64,000 bases of DNA, taken from Methylococcaceae bacterium UBA975 (GTDB taxonomy: Bacteria; Pseudomonadota; Gammaproteobacteria; Methylococcales; Cycloclasticaceae). The stretch's first letter is position 1; every line of letters starts with the position of its first letter. Shown here piece by piece: positions 33,444 through 42,710 of the stretch. Where the stretch lies: positions 1 through 64,000 of the forward strand of contig DBBV01000018.1 of NCBI GenBank assembly GCA_002292375.1, written 5' to 3'. A program made the translations under genes and the position numbers. The notes beneath the pieces were generated by a model. The model did no database searches and was not told the DNA's origin. It saw only the letters and a program-made list of their open reading frames with translations.

Positions 33444-34338
33444 AACACCGTTTAAAGTGGGTTTTGTCGCCTTAATTGGTGCGCCTAATGCGGGTAAGTC
33501 GACCTTATTGAACCATTTATTGGGGCAAAAAATCAGCATTACTTCTAGGCGTCCACAAACGACGCGTCACCGCATTTTAGGGATCAAGACGACCGATACG
33601 TCGCAAGTTGTCTATGTCGATACACCCGGTATGCATTTGGGTGGAAAAAAAGCCTTGAATAAATACCTAAATAAAACAGCGGACGCGAGTATGTTAGGCG
33701 TGGATGTTATTGTTTGGGTTAAAGATGATATGAAATGGGATGATAATGATCGGTCCATCATCGAGAAATTAAAACAAGCGGGTACCCCGGTGGTATTGGC
33801 GATCAATAAAATCGATAAAGTTAATAACAAACAAAGTTTGTTGCCCTTTATCCAAAAGATCAGCTTAGAGCACGCGTTTAAATCAATTATTCCTATTTCT
33901 GCGCTGACAGGTAAGCAGCTCGATGAATTTGAAGGTTTACTGCTGGATTTATTACCCGCGGGTGATTTAATGTTTCCAGAAGATCAAATTACGGATAGTT
34001 CAGAACGGTTTATGACCACGGAGATTATTCGCGAGAAATTAATCAGGCGGCTAGGTCAAGAAATCCCTCATTCAGTGACCATTAGTATTGACCAGTTCAG
34101 TGTTGAAGAAAAAATAACGCGTATTTATGCGGTTATTTGGGTGGAACGTGACGGTCAAAAAAACATTGTTATTGGGGATAAAGGTGCGGGCCTAAAAGAA
34201 ATTGGTTCACAAGCGCGGGTGGATTTAGAACGGATGCTGGATACCAAGGTTTATCTCAATTTATGGGTGAAGGTTAAAAAGAACTGGTCCGATAGTGAGC
34301 GTGATCTTGGCAGCTTGGGTTACCGTGGGGCTGAGTAA
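33436..34338 (+). CDS. era: GTPase Era
   Basis: Ribosome-assembly GTPase that binds the 3' end of 16S rRNA; 300 residues. G1 is GAPNAGKSTLLNHL (from about 15), G2 lies in TSRRPQTTRHR, G3 is DTPGMH and G4 NKIDK. The C-terminal KH domain has the GDKGAGLKEIGSQAR loop. Translationally coupled to rnc by overlap, a conserved pairing. Confidence 0.97.
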   Translation: MNKTPFKVGFVALIGAPNAGKSTLLNHLLGQKISITSRRPQTTRHRILGIKTTDTSQVVYVDTPGMHLGGKKALNKYLNKTADASMLGVDVIVWVKDDMKWDDNDRSIIEKLKQAGTPVVLAINKIDKVNNKQSLLPFIQKISLEHAFKSIIPISALTGKQLDEFEGLLLDLLPAGDLMFPEDQITDSSERFMTTEIIREKLIRRLGQEIPHSVTISIDQFSVEEKITRIYAVIWVERDGQKNIVIGDKGAGLKEIGSQARVDLERMLDTKVYLNLWVKVKKNWSDSERDLGSLGYRGAE

Positions 34339-34405
34339 GTCCCTGTCATACGGTTTATTGGGCTGTAAGTCATTCACGGGCCATAACTAATTTACTAGGG
34401 ATCAT

Positions 34406-35101
34406 GTGAATCGAGTACATCAGCACAGTTGCATTATCCTAAAAAGCCAAGCGTATAAGGAAACAAGCGTAATCCACCAGGTCTTTAGTCGAGATTACGG
34501 TGTGTTGTCTATTATTTCAAAAGGCTCTCGGAACAATAACTCTAAACACGGTGCCTTATTGCAACCATTTAGGCCGCTGTTGTTGTCATGGTCAGGTAAA
34601 AGTGACCTTAAAACATTAACGGGTGTCGATGAGTCGTATCGCGTTGCCCCATTGTTTGGTCTTGCCTTGTATTGTGGCTTTTATGTTAATGAGCTGTTAC
34701 TCAACTTACTGCATAAACACGACAGTCACCCGACCCTGTTTAATGAGCTTGAAAAGGTGATGGTGGCACTCTCAAGATCTGAGTGTATTGAGCCCGCCTT
34801 ACGTCAATTTGAGAAGGTGCTATTAGAAGAAATTGGTTACGGCTTAGCACTAGAGTATGACGCGGTGAGTGGCTCCGCTATTCAGCCGAGTTGTCAATAT
34901 ATCTACCGACCAGAGTTAGGCGCCGTTTTAGTCGAGACAAATACTGACGCCGAATCCATTTTAGGCAGCACCTTACTGAACCTTCAAAACAATCAACTGA
35001 GTGACAAAAACGAGTTAAAACAGGCTAAGCGTTTGATGCGACGGTTAATTGATATCCAATTGGATGGTAAAATGTTGAAAAGTCGCGAATTGTTCAAATA
35101 A
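34406..35101 (+). CDS. recO: DNA repair protein RecO
   Basis: Helps load RecA onto SSB-coated DNA with RecR; complements the recJ found at 2.6 kb. 231 residues, GTG start at 34406. N-terminal OB fold with ILKSQAYKETSVIHQVFSRDYG; a helical domain with LALYCGFYVNELLLNLLHKHD follows. No zinc-finger cysteines are evident, as in enterobacterial RecO. Position between era and pdxJ is conserved. Confidence 0.93.
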   Translation: MNRVHQHSCIILKSQAYKETSVIHQVFSRDYGVLSIISKGSRNNNSKHGALLQPFRPLLLSWSGKSDLKTLTGVDESYRVAPLFGLALYCGFYVNELLLNLLHKHDSHPTLFNELEKVMVALSRSECIEPALRQFEKVLLEEIGYGLALEYDAVSGSAIQPSCQYIYRPELGAVLVETNTDAESILGSTLLNLQNNQLSDKNELKQAKRLMRRLIDIQLDGKMLKSRELFK

Positions 35102-35114
35102 AGAAAATAATTTT

Positions 35115-35849
35115 ATGCATACAACCATGGCCCTCTTGGGCGTTAATCTAGATCACATAGCTACGGTAAGAAATGCACGAGGCACGGATTACCCATCGCC
35201 CTTAGAGGCAGCTTTTATAGCCGAAAGGGCAGGTGCCGACGGTATTACCATTCACCTGCGCGAGGATCGTCGTCATATTCGGGATAAGGATGTGTACGAT
35301 ATAGTGTCGGCGATTCAAACGCGTTTAAACCTAGAACATGCCGTTACCGATGAAATGATTGATATTGCCTGTTCGGTTAAACCCGTTTCGTGCTGTTTGG
35401 TGCCTGAAAAACGCCAAGAATTAACGACAGAAGGCGGCCTTAATGTCGTCGGTAATTTTAAAAAGGTTGAGCAAGCGTGTAAGACGCTTATGTCCGAAGG
35501 TATTTTAATATCACCGTTCATTGACCCCGACAAAGAACAAATTGATGCCGTTAAAGCAACGGGAGCCAGTATGCTTGAACTTCATACCGGCTGCTACGCA
35601 GAAGCAAAAACCGAGGCGTTACGATTACAAGAATTGCAACGAATCGAAGTTGCTGCTAGTTACGCTCAGGCGTTAGGTTTGCAAGTAAATGCAGGTCACG
35701 GATTGCATTACCATAACGTTGGGCCCATCGCACGGATACCAGAGATTATTGAGTTGAATATTGGTCATGCGATTATCGCAAGGGCACTGTTTAGTGGCCT
35801 AGAGCATGCGATACGCGATATGAAAACCCTAATGCGTCAAGCCAGATAA
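35115..35849 (+). CDS. pdxJ: Pyridoxine 5'-phosphate synthase
   Basis: Last step of the DXP-dependent vitamin B6 route, joining 3-amino-2-oxopropyl phosphate and deoxyxylulose phosphate. 244 residues, TIM barrel. N-terminal GVNLDHIATVRNARGTDYPS is the family signature. RAGADGITIHLREDRRHI and the C-terminal NIGHAIIARALFSGLE phosphate-binding segment are complete. Confidence 0.97.
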   Translation: MHTTMALLGVNLDHIATVRNARGTDYPSPLEAAFIAERAGADGITIHLREDRRHIRDKDVYDIVSAIQTRLNLEHAVTDEMIDIACSVKPVSCCLVPEKRQELTTEGGLNVVGNFKKVEQACKTLMSEGILISPFIDPDKEQIDAVKATGASMLELHTGCYAEAKTEALRLQELQRIEVAASYAQALGLQVNAGHGLHYHNVGPIARIPEIIELNIGHAIIARALFSGLEHAIRDMKTLMRQAR

Positions 35850-35864
35850 ATTGATTCTAATCGT

Positions 35865-36677
35865 ATGCTAAAAATAGCCTTAGGCGTTGAGTACGATGGC
35901 AGTCGATACCATGGCTGGCAACGGCAAAAAAACACCCCATTAACCGTTCAAGAGGCGCTTGAAACAGCGTTGTCTAAACTGGCTGTGCATACCGTGGCGA
36001 CCGTATGTGCTGGGCGTACCGATGCCGGTGTACATGCCCTGCAACAGGTGGTGCATTTCGAAACCAATAAACAACGCGCTGATCACGAGTGGATGTTTGG
36101 TTGCAACAGCTATTTACCGGATGATATCCGTATTGTGTGGGTGCGCCCAGTCAGCGATGATTTTCATGCACGTTTTTCTGCTGCGGCACGTTATTACCGT
36201 TACGAGATACTTAACCGTGGGGTGAAGTCAGCACTCTACAGAAACCACGTAACAACTATATTTCACCCTTTAGATGTAACACTGATGCAACAAGGTGCCG
36301 ATTATTTGCAAGGTACACACGATTTTTCTTCTTTTCGGGCGGGTGGCTGCCAAGCAAAAAGTCCAATAAAATGCCTACATTCGATATCAATCAAGCGCAG
36401 TAATGATAAAATCACGGTTGATATTATCGCGAGTGCTTTTTTACACCATATGGTAAGAAACATAGTGGGTACATTATTACCCGTTGCCAAAGGTGATATG
36501 CCGCCTGACTGGGTGCAATCAGTACTGCTCGCTAAAGATAGAAATAAAGCGGGCGTTACAGCATTGCCTAATGGCTTGTACTTTAAAGGTGTTTACTACC
36601 CTAAAAAATTTGGTCTGCCGGTTGTAGAGGCTTTTAAACCGTTTAACGAGTCAATAGAAACAAAACCAACGTTGTGA
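35865..36677 (+). CDS. truA: tRNA pseudouridine synthase A
   Basis: Makes pseudouridine 38-40 in the anticodon arm. 270 residues. The catalytic Asp lies in CAGRTDAGVHALQQV (about residue 52). N-terminal GVEYDGSRYHGWQRQ and ASAFLHHMVRNIVGTLL are conserved. It leads the truA-trpF-trpB-trpA block and overlaps trpF by 4 bases. Confidence 0.97.
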   Translation: MLKIALGVEYDGSRYHGWQRQKNTPLTVQEALETALSKLAVHTVATVCAGRTDAGVHALQQVVHFETNKQRADHEWMFGCNSYLPDDIRIVWVRPVSDDFHARFSAAARYYRYEILNRGVKSALYRNHVTTIFHPLDVTLMQQGADYLQGTHDFSSFRAGGCQAKSPIKCLHSISIKRSNDKITVDIIASAFLHHMVRNIVGTLLPVAKGDMPPDWVQSVLLAKDRNKAGVTALPNGLYFKGVYYPKKFGLPVVEAFKPFNESIETKPTL

Positions 36678-37312
36678 ATAAAATGTCTTTTAGAACACGT
36701 GCAAAAATTTGTGGTATTACCCGAGTTGAAGATGCCTCTGCGGCAGTTAATGCAGGTGCAGACGCCTTGGGTTTTGTATTCTATCAGGCTAGTTCTCGTT
36801 ATATTCAAGCGCATCAGGCGGCAAAAATAACACAACAATTAGCACCGTTTGTAAGCAAGGTCGCACTATTTGTTAATCCAAGCAGAGAGGAAGTGGATGT
36901 TGTACTGAATGCATTTTCGGTTGATGTCATCCAGTTTCATGGTGATGAAGATGAAGCGTTTTGTCAGTCATTTAATACACCTTACATAAAGGCTATTAGA
37001 ATGCAGCAACAGACGGATATAAGTCAGTGTGCTAAGACGTATCACTCAGCAGCCGCACTTTTGCTCGACGCCTTCGATCAAGCACAATTCGGTGGCACGG
37101 GCGAAACGTTTGATTGGGCCTTATTGCCCGAAAACTGTTCATTACCCCTTATATTAGCAGGTGGGCTTGGCCCCAATAACGTGTGTCAGGCAATACAACA
37201 TACGCAACCCTATGCGGTAGACGTTAGCAGTGGCGTCGAAAAGAGTAAGGGTGTTAAAGACCACCGATTAATTAAACAATTTATGCAAGAGGTTAAACGT
37301 GCCCATCAATAA
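36674..37312 (+). CDS. trpF: Phosphoribosylanthranilate isomerase
   Basis: Third chemical step of tryptophan synthesis (Amadori rearrangement). 212 residues, TIM barrel. KICGITRVEDA carries the catalytic Cys. LLLDAFDQAQFGGTGETFDW carries the catalytic Asp. GGLGPNNV is the phosphate loop. GTG 36674 overlaps the truA stop; ATG 36683 is an alternative. The other trp genes (trpE, G, D, C) are not in the window. Confidence 0.96.
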   Translation: MNKMSFRTRAKICGITRVEDASAAVNAGADALGFVFYQASSRYIQAHQAAKITQQLAPFVSKVALFVNPSREEVDVVLNAFSVDVIQFHGDEDEAFCQSFNTPYIKAIRMQQQTDISQCAKTYHSAAALLLDAFDQAQFGGTGETFDWALLPENCSLPLILAGGLGPNNVCQAIQHTQPYAVDVSSGVEKSKGVKDHRLIKQFMQEVKRAHQ

Positions 37313-38531
37313 GCAAGGCAAGCAATCGAAAGTAACTAACTATCAACTACCTGATGAGAAGGGGCATTTTGGCCCATACGGTGGTTTGTTCGTTGCTGAA
37401 ACCTTAATGGAATCGATTGAAGAACTTAATCAAGCCTATACTCAGTACATAAAAGACCCTGATTTTTTAGCGGAACTTGATGCAGACCTACATGACTATG
37501 TGGGAAGGCCCTCACCTATTTATCATGCGGTCCGTTTGAGCCGTGACATAGGGGGAGCGCAAATTTATTTAAAAAGAGAAGATTTAAACCATACCGGTGC
37601 GCATAAAATTAATAATACGATAGGCCAAGCCTTATTAGCCAAACGTATGGGAAAAACTCGGATTATCGCTGAAACGGGGGCCGGTCAACACGGTGTGGCA
37701 ACTGCAACTGTAGCGGCAAGGCTCGGCTTGGAATGTGTGGTTTATATGGGCGCCGAGGATATTCAAAGGCAGTCACCTAATGTTTATCGGATGCGTTTAT
37801 TGGGTGCGACGGTAGTGCCTGTTACCTCAGGTTCGCAAACCTTAAAAGATGCTTTAAATGAAGCGTTAAGAGACTGGGTAACCAACATTGATACCACCTA
37901 TTACATTATCGGAACCGTCGCTGGTCCTCATCCGTACCCAGCAATGGTACGTGATTTTCAAACCATTATCGGTCGTGAATCGCGTCAACAAATGCTACAA
38001 AAAACCGGCCGTTTACCGGATGCTTTGGTGGCTTGCGTTGGTGGTGGTTCAAATGCGATTGGCTTGTTTTACCCCTTTATTGAAGATGAAGCGGTCTCTT
38101 TATATGGCGTTGAGGCGGCTGGCCAGGGAGTTGAGACAGGTAAACATTCAGCACCTTTATGTGCGGGCAAGCCCGGTGTTTTACATGGCAATAGAACCTA
38201 CTTAATGGCGGATGATGATGGTGAAATTATTGAAACGCATTCAATTTCTGCCGGCTTAGATTACCCGGGTGTGGGGCCGGAACACGCATGGCTAAAAGAT
38301 ATTGGCCGCGCTGAGTATGTCAATATTAAAGACGACGAAGCCTTGGCTGCGTTCCACCAATTAACGCGTGTGGAAGGTATTATTCCAGCGTTGGAATCGA
38401 GTCATGCAGTGGCTTATGCAACTAAATTAGCCAGCCAAATGGACCCTGAGCAAACGATCTTAGTTAATTTATCGGGACGTGGAGATAAAGATATTTTCAC
38501 CATTGCAAAACTAGAGGGGATTGAGTTGTGA
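37299..38531 (+). CDS. trpB: Tryptophan synthase beta chain
   Basis: Condenses indole with serine using PLP. 410 residues. The PLP lysine is in REDLNHTGAHKINNTIGQAL. The phosphate-binding loop is GGGSNAIG, and VNLSGRGDKD ends the domain. GTG start, overlapping trpF by 14 bases. It overlaps trpA by 4 bases. A full-length standard TrpB1. Confidence 0.98.
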   Translation: MPINKQGKQSKVTNYQLPDEKGHFGPYGGLFVAETLMESIEELNQAYTQYIKDPDFLAELDADLHDYVGRPSPIYHAVRLSRDIGGAQIYLKREDLNHTGAHKINNTIGQALLAKRMGKTRIIAETGAGQHGVATATVAARLGLECVVYMGAEDIQRQSPNVYRMRLLGATVVPVTSGSQTLKDALNEALRDWVTNIDTTYYIIGTVAGPHPYPAMVRDFQTIIGRESRQQMLQKTGRLPDALVACVGGGSNAIGLFYPFIEDEAVSLYGVEAAGQGVETGKHSAPLCAGKPGVLHGNRTYLMADDDGEIIETHSISAGLDYPGVGPEHAWLKDIGRAEYVNIKDDEALAAFHQLTRVEGIIPALESSHAVAYATKLASQMDPEQTILVNLSGRGDKDIFTIAKLEGIEL

Positions 38532-39337
38532 GCCGTTTAGACGATTGTTTTAAAACATTAAAAAAAGCGGGTAAAAAAGCCTTAATTCCGTTTGTTACCG
38601 CCGGCGACCCAGACGCAGACTTTACTTTGTCTTGTATGCACGCGATGGTTAAGGCCGGTGCTGATATTATTGAATTAGGGGTGCCATTTTCTGATCCCAT
38701 GGCCGATGGACCCGTTATTCAAAAAGCCAGTGAACGCGCACTAAAAGGTGGTATGACTTTAAGAGGGGTTATTGCGCTGGTTAAGCGATTTAGGCAGCAA
38801 GATGCACAAACACCGGTCGTACTAATGGGCTATTTAAACCCAATAGAATTTATGGGTTATGAGGCGTTCGCAGCCAGTGCAGCGGAAGCCGGTGTTGACG
38901 GTGTGCTGACGGTTGATATACCGCCAGATGAGAGTGCTGAGCTGGTCGTTGCGTATGAAAAACAGGGCATTGCCCCGATTTTTTTATTGGCACCTACCAG
39001 CCATCCACACCGTATTAAAAAAGTTGTAGCACTAGCAAAAGGCTATATTTATTACGTTTCGTTAAAGGGCGTGACGGGTACTGGCAGCTTTGATTTAGAC
39101 GATGTAGCGAATAAGATTGAAGAGATCAAGCAATTCACGTCATTGCCTTTAGCGGTGGGGTTCGGTGTTAAAAATGCCGATCTTGCAGCGAATATTGCTA
39201 AAATAGGTGACGCGGTTGTTGTGGGCAGCGCGCTGATTGATTGCATAACAGCCAACGCCGACGATCATGAGCAAGCGAAAGCTGCTATTTCGTCATTATT
39301 AAACGACATGCGAAAAGGGATGGATGCGGTTAGTTAA
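38528..39337 (+). CDS. trpA: Tryptophan synthase alpha chain
   Basis: Cleaves indole-3-glycerol phosphate and channels indole to TrpB. 269 residues. The catalytic Glu is in DIIELGVPFSDPMADGPVIQ and the catalytic Asp in GVLTVDIPPDES. The C-terminal GFGVKNADLA phosphate loop is present. Coupled to trpB by ATGA-type overlap (GTGA here, GTG start). Confidence 0.97.
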   Translation: MSRLDDCFKTLKKAGKKALIPFVTAGDPDADFTLSCMHAMVKAGADIIELGVPFSDPMADGPVIQKASERALKGGMTLRGVIALVKRFRQQDAQTPVVLMGYLNPIEFMGYEAFAASAAEAGVDGVLTVDIPPDESAELVVAYEKQGIAPIFLLAPTSHPHRIKKVVALAKGYIYYVSLKGVTGTGSFDLDDVANKIEEIKQFTSLPLAVGFGVKNADLAANIAKIGDAVVVGSALIDCITANADDHEQAKAAISSLLNDMRKGMDAVS

Positions 39338-39411
39338 ACTAAGTTGACTAGTCGATGCACAAAAGGTGTTTATGTTTAATCATTATAAAAAATTAATCGC
39401 TAAGGTGACTT

Positions 39412-40299
39412 ATGAGTTGGTTTGAAAAATTAATCCCCGCTGGAATCCAGTTAAAAGGCAAAACCAAAGGCTCCGTTCCTGAAGGTTTGTGGTGTAAATG
39501 CGATAGCTGCCAGAGTGTATTGTACAAAACTGACTTAGAAAGCAATCAATACGTTTGTCCTAAGTGTGATTACCACCAACGCTTAACCGGTCGTAACCGA
39601 CTCGATTTGTTTTTAGACGAAGACGGACGCGTAGAGATAGGAGAAAACGTCAGGGCTTTAGATCCATTGAAGTTTAAAGACAGCAAAAAATACAAAGACA
39701 GGCACTCTGCAGCGATTAAATCAACGGGTGAAACAGACGCATTAATCGTTATGAAAGGTAAAGTATTACAAGTAGACCTTGTGGCTGCTGCGTTCGACTT
39801 TTCATTTATGGGTGGTTCGATGGGGTCAGTTGTTGGTGAGCGCTTTGTTAGAGCGGTTAATCAGTCGATCGAGTCAAATATACCCTTGGTTTGTTTTTCT
39901 TCTAGTGGTGGCGCGCGTATGCAGGAGTCTTTGTTCTCTTTATTTCAAATGGCCAAAACCAGCGCTGCGTTAGCAAAATTGGCGGATAAAAAAATCCCTT
40001 TTATTTCGGTATTAACAGATCCGACTATGGGCGGTGTGTCTGCTAGTTTGGCAATGTTAGGAGACGTGCACATTGCAGAGCCAAATGCATTGGTGGGTTT
40101 TGCAGGGCAACGTGTGATCGCACAAACGGTGAGCGAGACATTGCCGGAGGGCTTCCAGCGTAGTGAGTTTTTATTGGAACACGGCGCGATAGATATGATC
40201 GTTGATCGTCGAGAGTTACGCGCAAAAATAGCCGATATTTTGAGTCTATTGCACTCATCGGACGAACCGATTGAAGCAGATGAAGTGATTGTAGCTTAG
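39412..40299 (+). CDS. accD: Acetyl-CoA carboxylase carboxyltransferase beta subunit
   Basis: Beta half of the carboxyltransferase that makes malonyl-CoA for fatty-acid synthesis. 295 residues. An N-terminal zinc ribbon uses C30-x2-C33 and C49-x2-C52. The crotonase-like core includes SFMGGSMGSVVGERF, SSGGARMQES and DPTMGGVSAS. Found between trpA and folC as in many gammaproteobacteria. Confidence 0.97.
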   Translation: MSWFEKLIPAGIQLKGKTKGSVPEGLWCKCDSCQSVLYKTDLESNQYVCPKCDYHQRLTGRNRLDLFLDEDGRVEIGENVRALDPLKFKDSKKYKDRHSAAIKSTGETDALIVMKGKVLQVDLVAAAFDFSFMGGSMGSVVGERFVRAVNQSIESNIPLVCFSSSGGARMQESLFSLFQMAKTSAALAKLADKKIPFISVLTDPTMGGVSASLAMLGDVHIAEPNALVGFAGQRVIAQTVSETLPEGFQRSEFLLEHGAIDMIVDRRELRAKIADILSLLHSSDEPIEADEVIVA

Positions 40300-40329
40300 G
40301 GGTAAAGAGCGCAAATCATTACACAACAA

Positions 40330-41598
40330 GTGATGCTATCGGACGCTTCGTCACTGGCCAATTGGCTCAATTGGCAAGAACAGTGTCACCCAACTGAGAT
40401 TGACCTAGGACTAGAGCGTGTCGCTCGTGTGTACCAACAAGTAAAACCAAGCACAAAGAAACAGGTTTTCACCATTACTGTTGGGGGTACTAACGGTAAA
40501 GGGTCCTGTGTAGCGATGTTAGAGGCGATATTAATCCACGCCGGTTATCGTGTAGGTGTGTATAGCACACCACACATTCAACGCTATAACGAAAGAGTGC
40601 GGCTGAATGGTCAATCGGTAACTGATGAACTATTGACTGCTTCATTCCATAAAATCAACCAAGCCCGCGCTACAACTAGTTTAAGTTATTTCGAATTTGG
40701 CACTTTGGCCGCCTTGGATATCTTTGCGCATGCAGAGGTTGATGTACAACTTCTTGAGGTGGGCTTAGGTGGACGATTAGACGCAGTGAATATTGTTGAT
40801 GCCGATGCTGCGTTAATTAGCAGCATTGATGTGGACCATACGGCTTGGTTAGGCAGTGATAAATCGGCCATTGCTCTAGAAAAGGCAGGGATTTTTAGAG
40901 CGCATCAAAAAGCTGTCTGCGGTGATAAAGACGTGCCCCAAAGCCTGTTAGATTATGCGCAATCGATGGGGACTGATTTAAGGCTGGCAGGTCGGGATTT
41001 TAAGCATAAAAACCAAGCAGCTAGTTGGCAATTACAGCTCCCTAACGGTGGCGTTACGAATTATCCCTTACCTGCTTTAAAGGGTGAGCATCAAATACAA
41101 AACGCAGCTGCTGTGATTAGTTTATTGGCACTTATTGCTGCTGATCTCCCGGTTAGTAAAGAGGCGGTTGATGCCGGGTTAATAGCCGTTAATCTACCTG
41201 GCCGCTTGCAACAGCTGGGGGCAAGACCGGCTATTTTTGTAGACGTTGCGCACAACCCAGAATCTGCAAGAACATTGGCGGAGTTTTTAAAAAATCACCC
41301 TCGTTCTGGGCGGCTACACGCTGTATTCTCAATTCTAGATGACAAGAACCTCGATGAGGTCTTGCAGCCTTTTATTGGTCTAATCGACCACTGGCATATC
41401 GCGCCATTAAACAGTTTGCGCGCCCAAACAACAGCGGTGATCGGTGATAGAATAGCGCATACCTTAAGCCAGCCTTACAGCGTGTATGGTTCGGTTGAGG
41501 AGGCGTATAAAGGGGTTTTAGCAGCAATTGATCAAGATGATTTAGTTATCTGTTTTGGTTCATTTTATGTGGTCGAAGCATGTTTAGACGCGCTATAA
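40330..41598 (+). CDS. folC: Dihydrofolate/folylpolyglutamate synthase
   Basis: Adds glutamate to dihydropteroate and extends folate polyglutamates. 422 residues, Mur-ligase-like. The P-loop is VGGTNGKGSCVAMLEAIL (about 52-69). The conserved LLEVGLGGRLDAVNIVD and HTAWLGSD with the carbamylated-Lys region follow. The C-terminal domain has VDVAHNPESARTLAEFL. GTG start at 40330; ATG at 40333 is equally possible. Confidence 0.95.
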   Translation: MMLSDASSLANWLNWQEQCHPTEIDLGLERVARVYQQVKPSTKKQVFTITVGGTNGKGSCVAMLEAILIHAGYRVGVYSTPHIQRYNERVRLNGQSVTDELLTASFHKINQARATTSLSYFEFGTLAALDIFAHAEVDVQLLEVGLGGRLDAVNIVDADAALISSIDVDHTAWLGSDKSAIALEKAGIFRAHQKAVCGDKDVPQSLLDYAQSMGTDLRLAGRDFKHKNQAASWQLQLPNGGVTNYPLPALKGEHQIQNAAAVISLLALIAADLPVSKEAVDAGLIAVNLPGRLQQLGARPAIFVDVAHNPESARTLAEFLKNHPRSGRLHAVFSILDDKNLDEVLQPFIGLIDHWHIAPLNSLRAQTTAVIGDRIAHTLSQPYSVYGSVEEAYKGVLAAIDQDDLVICFGSFYVVEACLDAL

Positions 41599-41637
41599 TG
41601 TCGACTAAGTTTTTCTAACAACAAGTTTAACTATTTT

Positions 41638-42159
41638 ATGGAACAACACTTAAAACAACGTTTGATAGGTGCCACCATCCTGATTTCACTTGCTGTTATA
41701 TTTGTGCCGATGTTGGTTGGTACGGATCGTTCCCAGCCTAACTCGATATCTATTGAGATTCCAACCCCCCCTGAAGAGCTTGACTCTAAAATTCTAGCCT
41801 TGCCTGAACAAGACAATGAGGTGTTAGCCGAGGTCTCTGTTTCTAAAGAGTCAGGGGTTACTGTTACTGTTCCTTCCATTCCACCTGCACCTGTCAGCAC
41901 AGCTAAAGCCGTTGAAGGGATAACAGCTTGGGTGGTCCAAGTGGGAAGCTTTTCTGAGCAAAAAAATGCAGATGCCTTGTCTGAACGGTTAATAAAAGCT
42001 GGTTTTGTCGCCTTTGTTGAACAGGTTGACGGTAAAAGCGGTGAAATTTATCGTGTGCGAGTAGGGCCGGAACTCAGTAAAGAAAAAGCTGACACCCTTG
42101 CTGTTGAGTTAAAGCAACAACAAAAGCTTTCATCGGCTATTGTTGTTCAATACCCTTAG
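41638..42159 (+). CDS. dedD: DedD-like SPOR-domain protein
   Basis: 173 residues. One N-terminal membrane anchor (about 9-26, LIGATILISLAVIFVPML), a proline-rich periplasmic linker and a C-terminal SPOR domain (about 95-172: AWVVQVGSFSEQKNADALSERL). SPOR domains bind denuded septal peptidoglycan, and DedD localises to the division site in E. coli. The folC-dedD-cvpA-purF order is conserved. Confidence 0.9.
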   Translation: MEQHLKQRLIGATILISLAVIFVPMLVGTDRSQPNSISIEIPTPPEELDSKILALPEQDNEVLAEVSVSKESGVTVTVPSIPPAPVSTAKAVEGITAWVVQVGSFSEQKNADALSERLIKAGFVAFVEQVDGKSGEIYRVRVGPELSKEKADTLAVELKQQQKLSSAIVVQYP

Positions 42160-42167
42160 GTTTTAGC

Positions 42168-42683
42168 ATGATTACGAGTAGTACCTTAAGTCAATTGATC
42201 TGGGTCGACTACATCATCATTGGTATTGTACTAATATCGGCTTTGATTGGTTTGTTACGAGGTTTTGTTAAAGAGGCGTTTTCGCTCGGTTCTTGGGTGA
42301 TTTCAATCTATATTGCGATTCGGTTTAGCCAGGCGTTTTCAGTTTTTTTAACAGATTATATTAACGCGCCTTCTGCCAAAATTGCCACGGCTTTTGTCAT
42401 ATTGTTGTTAGTCAGTTTGATTTTAGGTGCGATGTTGTCTTATTTGTTGAGTCAGCTAGTTGATAAAACGGGCTTGTCGGGCACAGATCGTTTTGCCGGT
42501 TTTCTTTTTGGTATCGCCCGTGGCTTAGTTGTAATGAGTGTTTTAGTTTTATTGGCCGGGCTAACGCCTTTACCTCACGACCCATGGTGGGTGGAGTCGA
42601 CATTAATCGGCCCGATCCAAGAGCTCTCAGTGTGGCTTAGAGAGCAGATTCCTGAAGGTTTTTCAGGGTACCTTTCGTATTAA
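42168..42683 (+). CDS. cvpA: CvpA-family membrane protein
   Basis: 171 residues, four predicted membrane spans. N-terminal WVDYIIIGIVLISALIGLLR and the following GFVKEAFSLGSWVIS are family hallmarks, as is GTDRFAGFLFGIARGLVV. Named for colicin V production; recent work links the family to envelope homeostasis and bile or deoxycholate tolerance. It precedes purF, as in E. coli. Confidence 0.93.
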   Translation: MITSSTLSQLIWVDYIIIGIVLISALIGLLRGFVKEAFSLGSWVISIYIAIRFSQAFSVFLTDYINAPSAKIATAFVILLLVSLILGAMLSYLLSQLVDKTGLSGTDRFAGFLFGIARGLVVMSVLVLLAGLTPLPHDPWWVESTLIGPIQELSVWLREQIPEGFSGYLSY

Positions 42684-42710
42684 CTTTATTTTTAAAAGGC
42701 AGAATTAAAT